A stretch of DNA of 64,000 nt from NCBI RefSeq assembly GCF_003351405.1, contig NZ_CP031240.1:496001-560000 (forward strand), given 5' to 3'. This document shows, one piece after another, positions 9,119 through 19,518 of this stretch. The stretch comes from Haemophilus haemolyticus (lineage in GTDB: Bacteria > Pseudomonadota > Gammaproteobacteria > Enterobacterales > Pasteurellaceae). Below the pieces are notes generated by a model that did not search any database, was not told where the DNA came from, and saw only the letters and a program-made list of their open reading frames with translations. Both the position numbers and the translations under genes were made by a program. How positions within the stretch are numbered: the first letter of the stretch is position 1; each line of letters starts with the position of its first letter.

Positions 9119-12100
9119 TTACTCTTCGTCTAACTCGATATTTAAACCAAGTGAGCGGATTTCTTTCATAATTACATTGAAAGATTCCGGTGTGCCTGGG
9201 TCCATGTGTTGGTTACCACTTACGATGTTTTTATACATCTTCGTACGACCATTCACATCATCCGATTTCACCGTTAACATTTCTTGTAAGGTGTAAGCTG
9301 CACCGTATGCTTCAAGTGCCCATACCTCCATCTCACCGAAACGTTGACCACCGAATTGAGCTTTACCACCCAATGGTTGTTGCGTAACAAGGCTATAAGA
9401 ACCCGTTGAGCGAGCATGCATTTTGTCATCAACTAAGTGATTCAATTTGAGCATGTACATATAACCTACTGTTACTGGACGCTCGAATTTCTCACCTGTA
9501 CGGCCATCATATAAAGTGATTTGACCTGACGTTGGTAATCCACCAAGTTTTAATAGCTCTTTGATTTCAGCTTCAGCTGCACCATCAAATACTGGTGTCG
9601 CAACCGGTAAACCTTTACGTAGATTTTCAGCTAAACGCAATACTTCTTCATCTGTGAAGGTACTTAAATCTACTTTTTGCGAGCCATTACCTAAGTCATA
9701 CGCTTTTTGGATATAACCACGTAATTTTTCCACTTCTTGTTTTTGTTTAAGCATTGCATTGATTTGATCACCAATACCTTTCGCAGCTAAACCTAAGTGG
9801 GTTTCAAGGATCTGACCAATGTTCATACGAGATGGTACGCCCAGTGGGTTCAATACGATCTCAACTGGTTGGCCATTATCATCGTATGGCATATCTTCAA
9901 CTGGGTTAATTTTCGAGATAACACCTTTGTTACCATGACGACCCGCCATTTTATCACCCGGTTGGATCTGACGTTTCACCGCAAGATAAACTTTAACCAC
10001 TTTTAACACGCCCGGTGCAAGATCATCACCTTTGATGATTTTCTTACGTTTCACTTCAAGTTTATGTTCAAACTCTTTACGAAGTTCTTCGTATTGCTCT
10101 GCAAGCTGTTCTAATTGATTTTGTTTTTCTTCATCTGCAATGGTTTGTTCTAACCATTTAGTGCGGTCTAATTTATCTAATTGCGCTGCATCAGCACCAC
10201 TAGAAATAAGAAGATTACGAACACGAGCAAATAAGCCAGCTTCTAAAATCTCTAACTCTTCAGTTAAATCTTTTTTCGCTTCACGAAGTTGCATTTCTTC
10301 GATTTCTAATGCACGTTTATCTTTTTCTACGCCATCACGGGTGAAGACTTGAACATCAATAACCGTACCTGATGTACCGTTTGGCACACGTAATGAAGAA
10401 TCTTTAACATCAGAAGCTTTTTCACCAAAGATTGCACGTAAAAGTTTTTCTTCTGGGGTTAATTGAGTTTCACCTTTAGGCGTTACTTTACCTACTAAGA
10501 TGTCACCACCTTTAACCTCTGCACCAACATAAACAATACCAGATTCATCAAGTTTGCTTAACGCTGACTCACCTACGTTTGGAATATCCGCAGTAATTTC
10601 TTCTGCACCTAACTTGGTATCACGCGCAACACAAGATAATTCTTGAATATGGATGGTAGTGAAACGGTCTTGTTGAACTACACGTTCAGAAACTAACATT
10701 GAGTCTTCGAAGTTATAGCCGTTCCAAGGCATGAACGCCACTCGAATATTTTGACCTAATGCAAGCTCACCTAAATCAGTAGAAGGACCGTCTGCTAATA
10801 CTTCACCACGATTGATTGGATCGCCTAAATTCACACAAGGAATTTGGTTAATACAAGTATTTTGGTTAGAACGGGTATATTTGATTAAGTTATAAATATC
10901 AATACCTGCTTCACCTGCAATGGTTTCATCTTCATTTACTTTAATAACGATACGAGAAGCATCGACGTACTGAACTGTACCACCGCGTTTTGCAACAACC
11001 GCAACACCTGAGTCAAGTGCGATTGGTTTTTCCATACCTGTACCAACTAATGGTTTGTCAGCACGTAATGTTGGAACTGCTTGACGTTGCATGTTCGCAC
11101 CCATCAACGCACGGTTCGCATCGTCATGCTCAAGGAATGGAATTAATGCAGCCGCAACAGATACCACTTGTTGTGTGGAAACGTCCATATAGTGAATATC
11201 TTCAGGTTTATATAAACCTGATTCACCACGTTCACCACGTGCAGTAACAAATGCATCAGTAAAACGGTTATTTTCGTCTAAATTTGAGTTTGCCTGTGCA
11301 ATGATATAGTTTGCTTCATCAATTGCAGATAGGTATTCAATTTCTTCAGTAACTTGACCATCAACCACTTTACGATATGGTGTTTCTAAGAAACCATAAT
11401 CATTAGTACGTGCAAACGCAGAAAGTGAGTTGATCAAACCGATGTTTGGACCTTCAGGGGTTTCAATCGGACATAAACGACCATAGTGGGTATTATGTAC
11501 GTCACGCACTTCAAAGCCTGCGCGCTCACGAGTTAAACCGCCTGGACCTAATGCAGAAATACGACGTTTGTGTGTCACTTCTGATAATGGGTTGTTTTGG
11601 TCCATAAATTGCGAAAGTTGTGAAGAACCAAAGAATTCTTTCACCGCTGCAGAAATTGGTTTTGGATTAATTAAGTCTTGCGGTGTGATTGCATCTAAAT
11701 CACCTAAAGATAAGCGTTCTTTCACCGCTCTTTCTACACGCACTAAACCAATACGGAATTGGTTTTCCGCCATCTCACCTACGCTACGGATACGACGGTT
11801 ACCCAAGTGGTCAATATCATCCACTTCGCCGCGACCATTACGGATGTCGATCAATTTACGCATTACCGCAATAATATCTTCATTGCTTAAAGTGCCAGCA
11901 CCTTCACCTTCTGCGATCGCTAAAGAACGATTGAATTTCATACGACCGACAGCAGATAAATCATAACGCTCTGCAGAGAAGAATAAATTATTGAATAACG
12001 CTTCTGAAGATTCTGGTGTTGGTGGTTCGCCTGGACGCATCATACGATAGATTTCGTAAAGCGCACTGGTTTTGTCATAAGTTGGATCGACACGTAGCGT

Positions 12101-13147
12101 TTCAGAAATATATGGACCATAATCCAAATCATTCGTAAATAAAGTCTCAATGGTGGTGTAACCTGCTTGTGCTAATTTTGCAAGAGTCTCTAAAGAAATC
12201 TCGTCATTTGCAGGACAAATAATTTCGCCAGACTCTAAATCAACATAATCTTTCGACGCAACTTTACCTAAAATATATTCAGAAGGCACAACGACTTGTG
12301 AAATTTTATCTTTTTCTAATGCCTTGATATGGCGTGCGGTAATACGACGACCACGTTCAACATAAACTTTGCCATTTGCTTCAATATCAAAAGAAGCGGT
12401 TTCACCACGTAAACGTTCTGGCACTAAAGTCATTAACAATTTATCGCCGGCGATTTCAAAGGTAATTTTGTCAAAGAATAAGTTTAAGATTTCTTCAGTG
12501 GTGTGACCTAATGCACGAAGAATGATTGTTGCCGGTAATTTACGACGACGGTCAATACGAGCAAATAAGTTATCTTTTGGATCGAATTCAAAATCTAACC
12601 AAGAACCACGGTAAGGAATGATGCGTGCATTATAAAGCACTTTACCTGAAGAATGGGTTTTACCTTTGTCAGAATCGAAGAATACGCCTGGACTACGGTG
12701 TAATTGTGAAACGATAACACGCTCAGTACCATTAATTACGAAAGTACCGTTATCAGTCATTAATGGGATTTCACCCATATAAACTTCATTTTCTTTAATA
12801 TCTTTGACTGCACGTGAAGAAGATTCTTTATCGTAGCTCACTAAACGTAATTTTACACGTAAGCCTGCTGCATAAGTTGAGCCACGAATTTGGCACTCAC
12901 GTACATCAAATTCAGGTTCTTCTAAACGATAATCTACATATTGTAATTCTGTGTATCCGTTGTTGCTCACAATCGGGAATACAGAACGAAATGCCGCTTC
13001 TAAACCTTGCTGACCTTCAGGATCTTTTTGAATAAATTTATCAAAAGAATCCAACTGAATGGTTAATAAATAAGGAACATTTAAAACTTGCGGACGTTTA
13101 CCGAAATCTTTACGAATTCGTTTTTTTTCAGAATAGGAGTAACCCAT
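9119..13147 (-). CDS. rpoB: DNA-directed RNA polymerase subunit beta
   Basis: 1342 aa, as in E. coli. Visible: the N-terminal [16 protein letters not shown], rifampicin cluster I ([20 protein letters not shown] then [17 protein letters not shown]), [17 protein letters not shown], and the catalytic and clamp-contact motifs [12 protein letters not shown] and [20 protein letters not shown]. Cluster I carries the usual susceptible residues (D516, H526 and S531 by E. coli numbering). One nearby position reads VHNTHYGR where E. coli has VHPTHYGR. AGAGGA precedes the ATG. Unlike in enterics, rplJ-rplL is not upstream; rpoB starts a transcription unit with its own promoter at 13419-13447. Confidence 0.98.
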   Translation of the reverse strand: MGYSYSEKKRIRKDFGKRPQVLNVPYLLTIQLDSFDKFIQKDPEGQQGLEAAFRSVFPIVSNNGYTELQYVDYRLEEPEFDVRECQIRGSTYAAGLRVKLRLVSYDKESSSRAVKDIKENEVYMGEIPLMTDNGTFVINGTERVIVSQLHRSPGVFFDSDKGKTHSSGKVLYNARIIPYRGSWLDFEFDPKDNLFARIDRRRKLPATIILRALGHTTEEILNLFFDKITFEIAGDKLLMTLVPERLRGETASFDIEANGKVYVERGRRITARHIKALEKDKISQVVVPSEYILGKVASKDYVDLESGEIICPANDEISLETLAKLAQAGYTTIETLFTNDLDYGPYISETLRVDPTYDKTSALYEIYRMMRPGEPPTPESSEALFNNLFFSAERYDLSAVGRMKFNRSLAIAEGEGAGTLSNEDIIAVMRKLIDIRNGRGEVDDIDHLGNRRIRSVGEMAENQFRIGLVRVERAVKERLSLGDLDAITPQDLINPKPISAAVKEFFGSSQLSQFMDQNNPLSEVTHKRRISALGPGGLTRERAGFEVRDVHNTHYGRLCPIETPEGPNIGLINSLSAFARTNDYGFLETPYRKVVDGQVTEEIEYLSAIDEANYIIAQANSNLDENNRFTDAFVTARGERGESGLYKPEDIHYMDVSTQQVVSVAAALIPFLEHDDANRALMGANMQRQAVPTLRADKPLVGTGMEKPIALDSGVAVVAKRGGTVQYVDASRIVIKVNEDETIAGEAGIDIYNLIKYTRSNQNTCINQIPCVNLGDPINRGEVLADGPSTDLGELALGQNIRVAFMPWNGYNFEDSMLVSERVVQQDRFTTIHIQELSCVARDTKLGAEEITADIPNVGESALSKLDESGIVYVGAEVKGGDILVGKVTPKGETQLTPEEKLLRAIFGEKASDVKDSSLRVPNGTSGTVIDVQVFTRDGVEKDKRALEIEEMQLREAKKDLTEELEILEAGLFARVRNLLISSGADAAQLDKLDRTKWLEQTIADEEKQNQLEQLAEQYEELRKEFEHKLEVKRKKIIKGDDLAPGVLKVVKVYLAVKRQIQPGDKMAGRHGNKGVISKINPVEDMPYDDNGQPVEIVLNPLGVPSRMNIGQILETHLGLAAKGIGDQINAMLKQKQEVEKLRGYIQKAYDLGNGSQKVDLSTFTDEEVLRLAENLRKGLPVATPVFDGAAEAEIKELLKLGGLPTSGQITLYDGRTGEKFERPVTVGYMYMLKLNHLVDDKMHARSTGSYSLVTQQPLGGKAQFGGQRFGEMEVWALEAYGAAYTLQEMLTVKSDDVNGRTKMYKNIVSGNQHMDPGTPESFNVIMKEIRSLGLNIELDEE

Positions 13148-13412
13148 TGGTTTTCCTCTGCTAACTGTTCAGTGACCTAGCCACAAACTAACTGTGACGT
13201 GAATGACCGTTAAAATGACCGCACTCTGAACCTTACTTCTGTAGTGGGGTGACAACTCAAATTACATAGGACAACAACTTGAGCAAAACAACGACAAATA
13301 ACGGTGAATTTGTCATTGTATGGATGTGCTTTCTATCAAAAACACGGTTAAATTAAACAATAAAAGGTTAAAATTGATTAAAAATCAATCTAAATCTTTG
13401 CTAATTTTAAGG
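13148..13412 (-). promoter_or_regulatory. Long rpoB 5' leader
   Basis: If transcription starts near 13412, about 265 nt of leader precede rpoB. It has a small A/T hairpin (ATTGATT with AATCAAT, about 13373-13390) and a possible CTCAA/TTGAG stem near 13255-13277. I recognise no named riboswitch and see no open reading frame with a ribosome binding site. The length leaves room for attenuation or autogenous control of rpoBC. Confidence 0.45.
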
Positions 13413-13418
13413 CGGTAA

Positions 13419-13447
13419 ATTTTAAATGAATGCAGCTTTCTCGTCAA
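13419..13447 (-). promoter_or_regulatory. sigma70 promoter of rpoBC
   Basis: On the minus strand, TTGACG (-35, 13442-13447) and TAAAAT (-10, 13419-13424) are separated by exactly 17 bp. It lies just downstream of the rplKA terminator and is the only strong promoter-like element found ahead of rpoB. Confidence 0.72.
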
Positions 13448-13481
13448 GTTTAAAACTTATGGAGAAATTTTATGAAATAAA

Positions 13482-13508
13482 AAACCGCACTTTCAAAAAG
13501 TGCGGTTT
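13482..13508 (-). terminator. rplKA terminator (inverted uptake sequences)
   Basis: AAACCGCACTTT (13482-13493) and AAAGTGCGGTTT (13497-13508) form a perfect 12-bp stem with a 3-nt loop, 21 nt after the rplA stop and followed by a U-rich run on the minus strand. Confidence 0.88.
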
Positions 13509-13529
13509 AAAATCTATCAATTCTTTAAA

Positions 13530-14219
13530 TTATAAAGAAGCTTGATCAACAGCAACACCTGCCCCCATAGTGGTAGAGATGCTTACTTTCTTGATGAAGA
13601 TACCTTTAGCAGTAGTTGGTTTTGCTTTGTTTAAAGCAGCCAATAATGCTTGAAGGTTTTCTTTTAATTGAACTTCAGAGAAGTTTGCTTTACCGATAGT
13701 GGTGTGGATAATACCGTTTTTATCATTACGATAACGGATCTGACCAGATTTAGCATTTTTAACTGCTTCAGCAACGTTTGGAGTTACAGTACCAACTTTA
13801 GGGTTTGGCATTAAACCACGTGGACCTAATACTTGACCTAATTGACCAACAACACGCATTGCATCAGGAGAAGCGATAACAACATCAAAGTTCATTTCGC
13901 CTTTTTTGATTTGCTCTGCTAAATCTTCCATACCTACTAAATCAGCACCAGCTTCTTTAGCTGCATCTGCGTTAGCACCTTGAGTGAAAACAGCTACGCG
14001 TACTTCACGACCAGTACCGTGTGGTAATACAGTTGCACCACGAACGTTTTGGTCAGATTTACGAGGATCGATACCTAAGTTTACTGCAACGTCAACACTT
14101 TCAACAAATTTAGCTGTTGCGAATTGTTTTAATACCGCGATAGCTTCGTTGATTTCGTATGCTTTAGTAGAATCTACGCCAGCTTTGATTGCTTTCATTT
14201 TTTTAGTCAATTTAGCCAT
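13530..14219 (-). CDS. rplA: 50S ribosomal protein L1
   Basis: 229 aa. L1 forms the mobile L1 stalk at the E site of the 50S subunit and in many bacteria represses its own operon by binding the rplK leader. The family core is present: [21 protein letters not shown] near residues 36-57, [18 protein letters not shown] segment ([15 protein letters not shown]) near 130, and the C-terminal [17 protein letters not shown]. It follows rplK by 4 nt and closes the two-gene rplKA operon with a terminator at 13482-13508. Confidence 0.98.
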
Positions 14220-14223
14220 CGTA

Positions 14224-14652
14224 TTATTCCTCCACCACTAAGCCCATAGAGCGAGCAGTACCAGCAATTGATTTCATTTTGGTTTCGATAGACGCGCCAG
14301 TCATATCTGCTGCTTTAGTTTCAGCGATTTGACGAACTTGATCTAAAGTTACTTTACCCACTTTCTCTTTGTTCGGTTTACCAGAACCTGATTTGATACC
14401 CGCAGCTTTTTTCAATAATACTGCTGCCGGTGGAGTTTTAGTTACGAAAGTAAATGAACGGTCTGCATATACAGTGATAACAACCGGAATTGGTAAACCT
14501 TTTTCTAAACTCTCAGTACGAGCGTTGAATGCTTTACAGAATTCCATGATGTTCACACCTTGTTGACCTAATGCAGGACCAACCGGTGGTGATGGGTTTG
14601 CCATACCAGCTGCAACTTGCAACTTAACGTAGGCTTGGACTTTTTTTGCCAT
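14224..14652 (-). CDS. rplK: 50S ribosomal protein L11
   Basis: 142 aa, the E. coli length. L11 binds the GTPase-associated region of 23S rRNA and is needed for RelA activation. The N-terminal [38 protein letters not shown] segment is recognisable by its PPVGPALGQ and [12 protein letters not shown] motifs, with the flexible proline-rich hinge and the rRNA-binding C-terminal domain ([17 protein letters not shown]). First gene of the rplKA operon; promoter at 14770-14798 and a structured leader between. Confidence 0.98.
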
Positions 14653-14760
14653 TTTAGTTTTCCTCTAATTGGGTAATAACGCTATTAAATAGCTCCCCGA
14701 TAATTTTCAGTGCAACATTCATTGCACCACACAAAAATATGAGCCGCGAACGGCTCATAA
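14653..14760 (-). promoter_or_regulatory. rplK leader, candidate L1 autoregulatory region
   Basis: The leader holds two hairpins. The first is an 8-bp stem with a UUCG loop (ATGAGCCG/CGGCTCAT, 14739-14758) at the very 5' end of the predicted transcript; the second is a 6-bp stem (GTGCAA/TTGCAC, about 14709-14726). A ribosome binding site precedes the rplK ATG. In E. coli L1 represses rplKA from this leader. I infer the same role here from position, not from a recognised L1 motif. Confidence 0.5.
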
Positions 14761-14769
14761 TGGGCGCGG

Positions 14770-14798
14770 ATTATATAAAAAGTGCGGTTGTTTTTCAA
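14770..14798 (-). promoter_or_regulatory. sigma70 promoter of rplKA
   Basis: TTGAAA (-35, 14793-14798) and TATAAT (-10, 14770-14775) with a 17-bp spacer on the minus strand. An uptake core lies inside the spacer. Confidence 0.8.
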
Positions 14799-14804
14799 GC
14801 ACTT
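14780..14804 (-). terminator. deoD terminator overlapping the rplK promoter
   Basis: AAGTGC (14780-14785) pairs with GCACTT (14799-14804), extended by TTG/CAA with a two-base bulge; on the minus strand it is followed by TTTTTATA. It lies 20 nt past the deoD stop and coincides with the rplK -35/-10 region. Confidence 0.55.
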
Positions 14805-14824
14805 ATTAAATCCACTATAAGAAA

Positions 14825-15541
14825 TTATTGTGCTTCACCAATTAATACTGAATCCAATGCAATTTCAATCATATCATTGAATGTTAATTGGCGCTCTTCT
14901 GCCGTGGTTTGTTCGTGAGTACGAATATGGTCAGACACGGTACAAATTGTTAATGCTTTTGCACCATATTCTGCAGCCACACCATAAATTCCAGCCGCTT
15001 CCATTTCCACGCCTAAAATGCCGTATTTTTCCATTACATCGAACATTTCAACATCAGGTGTATAAAATAAATCCGCCGAGAATAAGTTACCGACACGAAC
15101 AGCTTTACCTTTTGCTTTTGCAGCTCGAACAGCGGCTTGTGCCATATCGAAGTCAGCAATAGCTGCAAAGTCGTTATCTTTGAAACGAATACGGTTTACT
15201 TTTGAATCAGTACATGCACCTAAACCGATAATTACATCGCGCACTTTCACGTCCATACGAACAGCGCCACAAGACCCTACACGGATAATTTTTTTCACAC
15301 CGTATTCAGTGATTAATTCTTTCGCGTAAATAGAGCAAGATGGAATTCCCATACCGTGGCCCATAATAGAAATCTTACGACCTTTGTAAGTACCGGTATA
15401 ACCAAGCATATTACGAACATTTGTTACTTCTACTGCATCTTGCAAAAACGTTTCTGCAATGTATTTTGCACGAAGTGGATCACCTGGCATTAAAACAACA
15501 TCAGCAAATGCACCTTCAGGCGCATTAATATGTGGAGTCAT
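14825..15541 (-). CDS. deoD: Purine-nucleoside phosphorylase, DeoD type
   Basis: 238 aa. It cleaves purine nucleosides with phosphate to a free base and ribose-1-phosphate, as a hexamer in nucleoside salvage. The N-terminus [26 protein letters not shown], the RVGSCGAV phosphate/ribose segment and the catalytic-aspartate motif TVSDHIRT are visible. I use the ATG at 15541, which has GGAAGGA upstream and matches the family N-terminus; an earlier in-frame ATG at 15562 includes that ribosome binding site in the coding part. It lies downstream of nupC, so uptake and phosphorolysis of nucleosides are probably co-expressed. Confidence 0.96.
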   Translation of the reverse strand: MTPHINAPEGAFADVVLMPGDPLRAKYIAETFLQDAVEVTNVRNMLGYTGTYKGRKISIMGHGMGIPSCSIYAKELITEYGVKKIIRVGSCGAVRMDVKVRDVIIGLGACTDSKVNRIRFKDNDFAAIADFDMAQAAVRAAKAKGKAVRVGNLFSADLFYTPDVEMFDVMEKYGILGVEMEAAGIYGVAAEYGAKALTICTVSDHIRTHEQTTAEERQLTFNDMIEIALDSVLIGEAQ

Positions 15542-15575
15542 AATTTTCCTTCCTTTTTTCAAATATAAAAATAAA

Positions 15576-15601
15576 AAGTGCGGTCATTTTTCACCGCACT
15601 T
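15576..15601 (-). terminator. Inverted uptake-sequence hairpin between nupC and deoD
   Basis: AAGTGCGGT (15576-15584) and ACCGCACTT (15593-15601) form a 9-bp stem 10 nt after the nupC stop, followed on the minus strand by an A/T-rich stretch. It may partly terminate nupC transcripts before deoD. Confidence 0.6.
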
Positions 15602-15610
15602 ATCCGAGAA

Positions 15611-16864
15611 TTAAAGCGCTGCTGCACCGAGTCCAATGAACAAGCCAGCAATCGTTGCACTCATTAAGTTTGCTAAAGTACCTGCGATTACTGCTTTTAA
15701 GCCTAAACGAGCAACATCACTACGACGGTTTGGCGCCATTCCACCTAAACCACCAATTAAGATTGCAATTGAGCTGAAGTTAGCAAAACCACAAAGTGCG
15801 AAAGTAATAATCGCTTTGGTTTTTTCAGTTAATACAATCGCAGAATCTGGTTGCAAGTATTTTGCAAATTCGAGGTAACCTACGAATTCGTTAACCGCTA
15901 ACTTCATCCCGATCATTTGTCCTGCGATACCCGCTTCGGTACCGTCAGTTACACCGATTAAATATGCTAATGGTTTAAAAACTAAACCAAAGATAGATTG
16001 TAAAGTTACGTCGCCATAGCCGAACCAACCACCAACGCCACTTAAAATACCGTTAATTAATGCAATTAAACCAACGAATGCGATTAACATTGCACCTACG
16101 TTTAACGCAAGTTGCATACCTGCACTCGCACCGCCCGCCATTGCTTCAAGTACGTTAGTTGGTTTTTCTGAATCATTGTCTTCTGGCTGTTTATCAGAGA
16201 ATTGTTCTGTTTGTGGGAACATTAATTTCGCAAATAATAAACCAGCTGGTGCCGCCATAAATGACGCTGCGATTAAGTATGTCAATGGCACGCCCATTCC
16301 AGCATAACCCGCCATTACTGAACCCGCGATAGACGCCGTACCACCCACCATGATGGCAAATAATTCAGATTGGGTCATATTTTTAATATAAGGACGAACC
16401 ACCAATGGTGCTTCAGTTTGACCAACGAAAATATTAGCAGCCGCTGACATGGATTCTGCTTTTGAAGTACCCAATGCTTTTTGTAATGCACCGCCTAATA
16501 CTTTAATTACCACTTGCATAATGCCGAGATAGTAAAGCACAGAAATTAAGCCAGAGAAGAACACAATAATTGGTAATACTTTCACTGCAAAAATGAAACC
16601 TGAAGGTTTGCTTGGATCAGCTAAACCACCAAATACAAAGTTAATACCTTCGTTACCGTAAGCAATAACATTTGATACGGCATCAGCAGTTGCACCAAGT
16701 GCTTGTTTACCTGCTGGCACATATAAAATAAGGGCGGCAAATCCAACTTGGATTGCTAACGCCCCGAGCACGGTTCTGATACTAATCGCTTTACGATTAT
16801 TGGAAAGTAACACGGCAATAGCGATTAATACGACCATTCCCAAAATGCTGCTTAACACACTCAT
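15611..16864 (-). CDS. nupC: Concentrative nucleoside transporter NupC
   Basis: 417 aa, inner-membrane CNT-family cation:nucleoside symporter. Family features: the N-terminal hydrophobic bundle, the VFGG.AD segment, [40 protein letters not shown] (first helical hairpin and substrate-binding stretch, near residues 150-190), and the C-terminal [20 protein letters not shown] signature near 365-385. It is followed by deoD on the same strand, a classic salvage pairing. No clear CRP or CytR site is seen upstream. Confidence 0.95.
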   Translation of the reverse strand: MSVLSSILGMVVLIAIAVLLSNNRKAISIRTVLGALAIQVGFAALILYVPAGKQALGATADAVSNVIAYGNEGINFVFGGLADPSKPSGFIFAVKVLPIIVFFSGLISVLYYLGIMQVVIKVLGGALQKALGTSKAESMSAAANIFVGQTEAPLVVRPYIKNMTQSELFAIMVGGTASIAGSVMAGYAGMGVPLTYLIAASFMAAPAGLLFAKLMFPQTEQFSDKQPEDNDSEKPTNVLEAMAGGASAGMQLALNVGAMLIAFVGLIALINGILSGVGGWFGYGDVTLQSIFGLVFKPLAYLIGVTDGTEAGIAGQMIGMKLAVNEFVGYLEFAKYLQPDSAIVLTEKTKAIITFALCGFANFSSIAILIGGLGGMAPNRRSDVARLGLKAVIAGTLANLMSATIAGLFIGLGAAAL

Positions 16865-16965
16865 TTGATTCCCCTAGATTGGTTAAGTTAATAAAAAAGT
16901 CGGCTTATTCTACTTGTTTTCTCACAAAAAGTCGGCGAATTTTCACCGCACTTTCTTGTAAGCGA

Positions 16966-17754
16966 CTACAAAATAGTCAAAACCTTGTTAATTCCACATT
17001 GACGCGCATAAGCAGCCAATGCATTAGTTTCTTCCGCACTTGGAATATGCGTTGATAACCCAGTTTCATCGCGCACACCTTTACTATGCACACGGATAAT
17101 TTTTAATGCCACATCAGGATAATTTCGTAAAAGTAGCGCAACTTTGCCCACCAAATGTTCAGCATCAAAAAAATTCTTTAAAAAAACTAACCGCACTTCT
17201 TCCACTTTATTTAACGGCAACAAGGCAGCCAGATTTTGTAAATTTCGCTCAAGTTTATCGTTTTTTATGTGTAAACGTTCTGGTATCACTTGCTGTGGCA
17301 CGATTCCTGTTTGATTTTGTCGGTCAAAACAGAGCGTTTGTAAACCTACGCCTTCTCCTTTCAGATCGAATAAAAATTTATCAGTGACATCAATTAACGA
17401 ACGAATACGATCAAACTCAAAAAAGCCACTACTATCCAAATAACAGGTTAATCCTTGCGAACGTAAAGCCTCAAAAAGCGGCACCAGTTTTTTATGATGG
17501 ATAGTCGGTTCACCACCTGAAATTGTGACACCTCGAATAAATGGAACCGCCTCCATAACCTGTTCATACAAATACTGCAAACTAACCAATTTCGCATTTT
17601 CCGTATAACGAGGAATAGTTTCTGGATTATGGCAATACAAGCAATTTAACTTGCAACCTTGCAGAAAAATACTCGAACGATTGCCTTGCCCCTCTACATT
17701 TGAAAAAGGAATAATCCGATGCAACGGCACAAAAATCTCAGAAAGTGCGGTCAT
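16966..17754 (-). CDS. yjjW: YjjW-type glycyl-radical enzyme activase (radical SAM)
   Basis: 262 aa. Radical-SAM protein with the CxxxCxxC cluster motif (C34, C38, C41 in LQGCKLNCLYC) and the GGEPT motif (VTISGGEPT near residue 80), so it should use a [4Fe-4S] cluster and SAM to place a glycyl radical on its partner. It starts 8 bp after yjjI, the glycyl-radical protein, and is clearly its activase. From memory E. coli YjjW carries a ferredoxin-like insertion with extra Cys motifs after the radical-SAM cluster; here residues 42-70 contain no such Cys pairs, so this version is the short form. Confidence 0.9.
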   Translation of the reverse strand: MTALSEIFVPLHRIIPFSNVEGQGNRSSIFLQGCKLNCLYCHNPETIPRYTENAKLVSLQYLYEQVMEAVPFIRGVTISGGEPTIHHKKLVPLFEALRSQGLTCYLDSSGFFEFDRIRSLIDVTDKFLFDLKGEGVGLQTLCFDRQNQTGIVPQQVIPERLHIKNDKLERNLQNLAALLPLNKVEEVRLVFLKNFFDAEHLVGKVALLLRNYPDVALKIIRVHSKGVRDETGLSTHIPSAEETNALAAYARQCGINKVLTIL

Positions 17755-17762
17755 TTTTCCAA

Positions 17763-19307
17763 TTATTTTTCAGCAGTGACATCTTTTTCATCGCGTAATT
17801 GGCGATCAAACACGTTGGCGCATTCATCCGTACCCGATCCATACCAGGTTGTATCACGTAATGCGACTTCACCTTTACGGTATTTTTCAACTTCGCTTTT
17901 CTTCACCAAATAACCCGTAACGCGAATTAAATCCGTGTTTTTCAAATAGGTAGTAATATAGCGATAGCCTAAAGAGAATGCCCCATCAATAATATCTACC
18001 ACCGCATCGCAGTGATCCGCATAGGTTTGATCAAAGGCGAATAAATCCCCTGTACCAGATGGGAAATATTTATGGAATGGCGCAGACTGTTTCAAATGCG
18101 CAAGTAACGTTGGTTCTTCGCCTACACGAATACGGTGAGCTGGTGCGTTACGTTTGTCTTCTTCGTGGTTGCTTGCGCCCACTTGTGCGTGTAATAAATA
18201 ACGATTGCCAGTGCGTTCTGCATAAACCCCTTCATGTGCATCGGTGATTTCTTTAAGTTTATCCATAATTGCTGTCGCAATTTCATCACCACGAGCACTC
18301 TTACCAAAGGTTTCATTTAAGCCTTCACATTGCAATAAGTGGTTTGCTGCATCTGCCAAGCCCACAATTGCGAACATCCCCGTAAAATTAGTACGTTTGA
18401 TAAAGCCTTCTTTTTCGAGAAATGAACTGTTAAAGAAATTACTTTCTTCCACTACAAATTTGTGTCGTTTATCCATAGTTGAAAGAGCACATTTCGCCAC
18501 TCGTGGTAATAATTCGTTCACCATTTCATCCGCACTTTTACATGCGCGAGCAATCGTCCCTAGACGTAAACGCGTTAATGTGTAAGCACCGCCACATTCA
18601 GGCAGTGCGTTATAGCAACTTGCTACGCCATATTCTTCACCTAGATCGGAAATATAGTAAGCATCGTTCGCAAAAGATGGTTTAGAAACTAATAAACAGG
18701 CTTTTGCTGCAAGTTCAGCAAACTCACGGCTTGTTTTGGATTTATCATAACGAATGGTCATATTCGGTGTTGGCGCTTCAAGCTCAATCACTGCGCGTAA
18801 AATCAAGCGACCCGCTTTCGTGTCATAAGGCCCAATATTGGCATGACAGAATGAATCAGGGACAGTTTTGTCGATATGATTTAAGAAACGTTTAATTTTG
18901 ATGTAGTCTTTTTCTTCATCAGTAATGAAAGGTTCGAGCAATACATCAAGACGACCAACATAAACAGGATAAGTTGTAATGGATGGCACGTGAGAGTAAA
19001 GAATCAATAATCCATCAAGCGCTTCATCAAGATCTTTTGGTGGTGGCAATTCTAAAAATTCGCAGCCTTTTTGGATATACACATTGTAATCAGGCAGGAT
19101 ATAACGAGGACGATAAATCGCGTAACCTTCACATAAATCACAGATCATCTGATTCTGTAAAAAGCCCCATTCTTCATCGGTATAGCCAAGCAAATCGCGA
19201 GGATCAAATAAACGCTCAGCAATATTGCCTAATGTCATTAATTTTTGATGATAAGTCAGATTATTGGCTTTAACCGTATCGAGAATATCTTGAAGTGTTG
19301 CTAACAT
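17763..19307 (-). CDS. yjjI: YjjI-family glycyl-radical protein
   Basis: 514 aa, matching the YjjI (DUF3029) family of glycyl-radical enzymes, length close to E. coli YjjI. A glycyl-radical-type loop is visible as IRVTGYLV with the glycine near residue 465, a bit further from the C-terminus than in pyruvate formate-lyase. The reaction is not established, so I give none. It is the first gene of a yjjI-yjjW operon. A near-perfect CRP site 62-83 bp upstream of the start indicates control by carbon status; radical enzymes of this kind work only without oxygen. Confidence 0.9.
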   Translation of the reverse strand: MLATLQDILDTVKANNLTYHQKLMTLGNIAERLFDPRDLLGYTDEEWGFLQNQMICDLCEGYAIYRPRYILPDYNVYIQKGCEFLELPPPKDLDEALDGLLILYSHVPSITTYPVYVGRLDVLLEPFITDEEKDYIKIKRFLNHIDKTVPDSFCHANIGPYDTKAGRLILRAVIELEAPTPNMTIRYDKSKTSREFAELAAKACLLVSKPSFANDAYYISDLGEEYGVASCYNALPECGGAYTLTRLRLGTIARACKSADEMVNELLPRVAKCALSTMDKRHKFVVEESNFFNSSFLEKEGFIKRTNFTGMFAIVGLADAANHLLQCEGLNETFGKSARGDEIATAIMDKLKEITDAHEGVYAERTGNRYLLHAQVGASNHEEDKRNAPAHRIRVGEEPTLLAHLKQSAPFHKYFPSGTGDLFAFDQTYADHCDAVVDIIDGAFSLGYRYITTYLKNTDLIRVTGYLVKKSEVEKYRKGEVALRDTTWYGSGTDECANVFDRQLRDEKDVTAEK

Positions 19308-19368
19308 AATGCCCCCTTTAGAAATGGTTTTGTATTGTACGCAATGGTAACAAAATAGACAATTTTGA

Positions 19369-19390
19369 AAATGTGAGCGAGATCACATTT
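19369..19390 (-). promoter_or_regulatory. CRP-binding site upstream of yjjI
   Basis: A 22-bp palindrome with both halves intact (AAATGTGA at 19369-19376 and TCACATTT at 19383-19390); it differs from the E. coli consensus at two central positions by my reading. The nearest -10-like element is TACAAT (19334-19339), putting the site roughly at -50. Confidence 0.82.
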
Positions 19391-19470
19391 TAAGAAATAA
19401 AAACCGAAGCAAACGGTTAACTAGTAAAATAAGAAAGATCTAAATTTAGATAAGTGAAAAAAGAATTTTG

Positions 19471-19498
19471 ACTGGCGGAGTAATGAAGATCCGCCAGT
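19471..19498. terminator. Hairpin downstream of the family 9 glycosyltransferase
   Basis: ACTGGCGGA (19471-19479) pairs with TCCGCCAGT (19490-19498), about 20 nt past the glycosyltransferase stop. The T-rich tail is better on the plus strand than on the minus strand, so termination of the minus-strand gene is likely but not certain. Confidence 0.6.
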
Positions 19499-19518
19499 TT
19501 TAATTTAATTGGTGAGTC

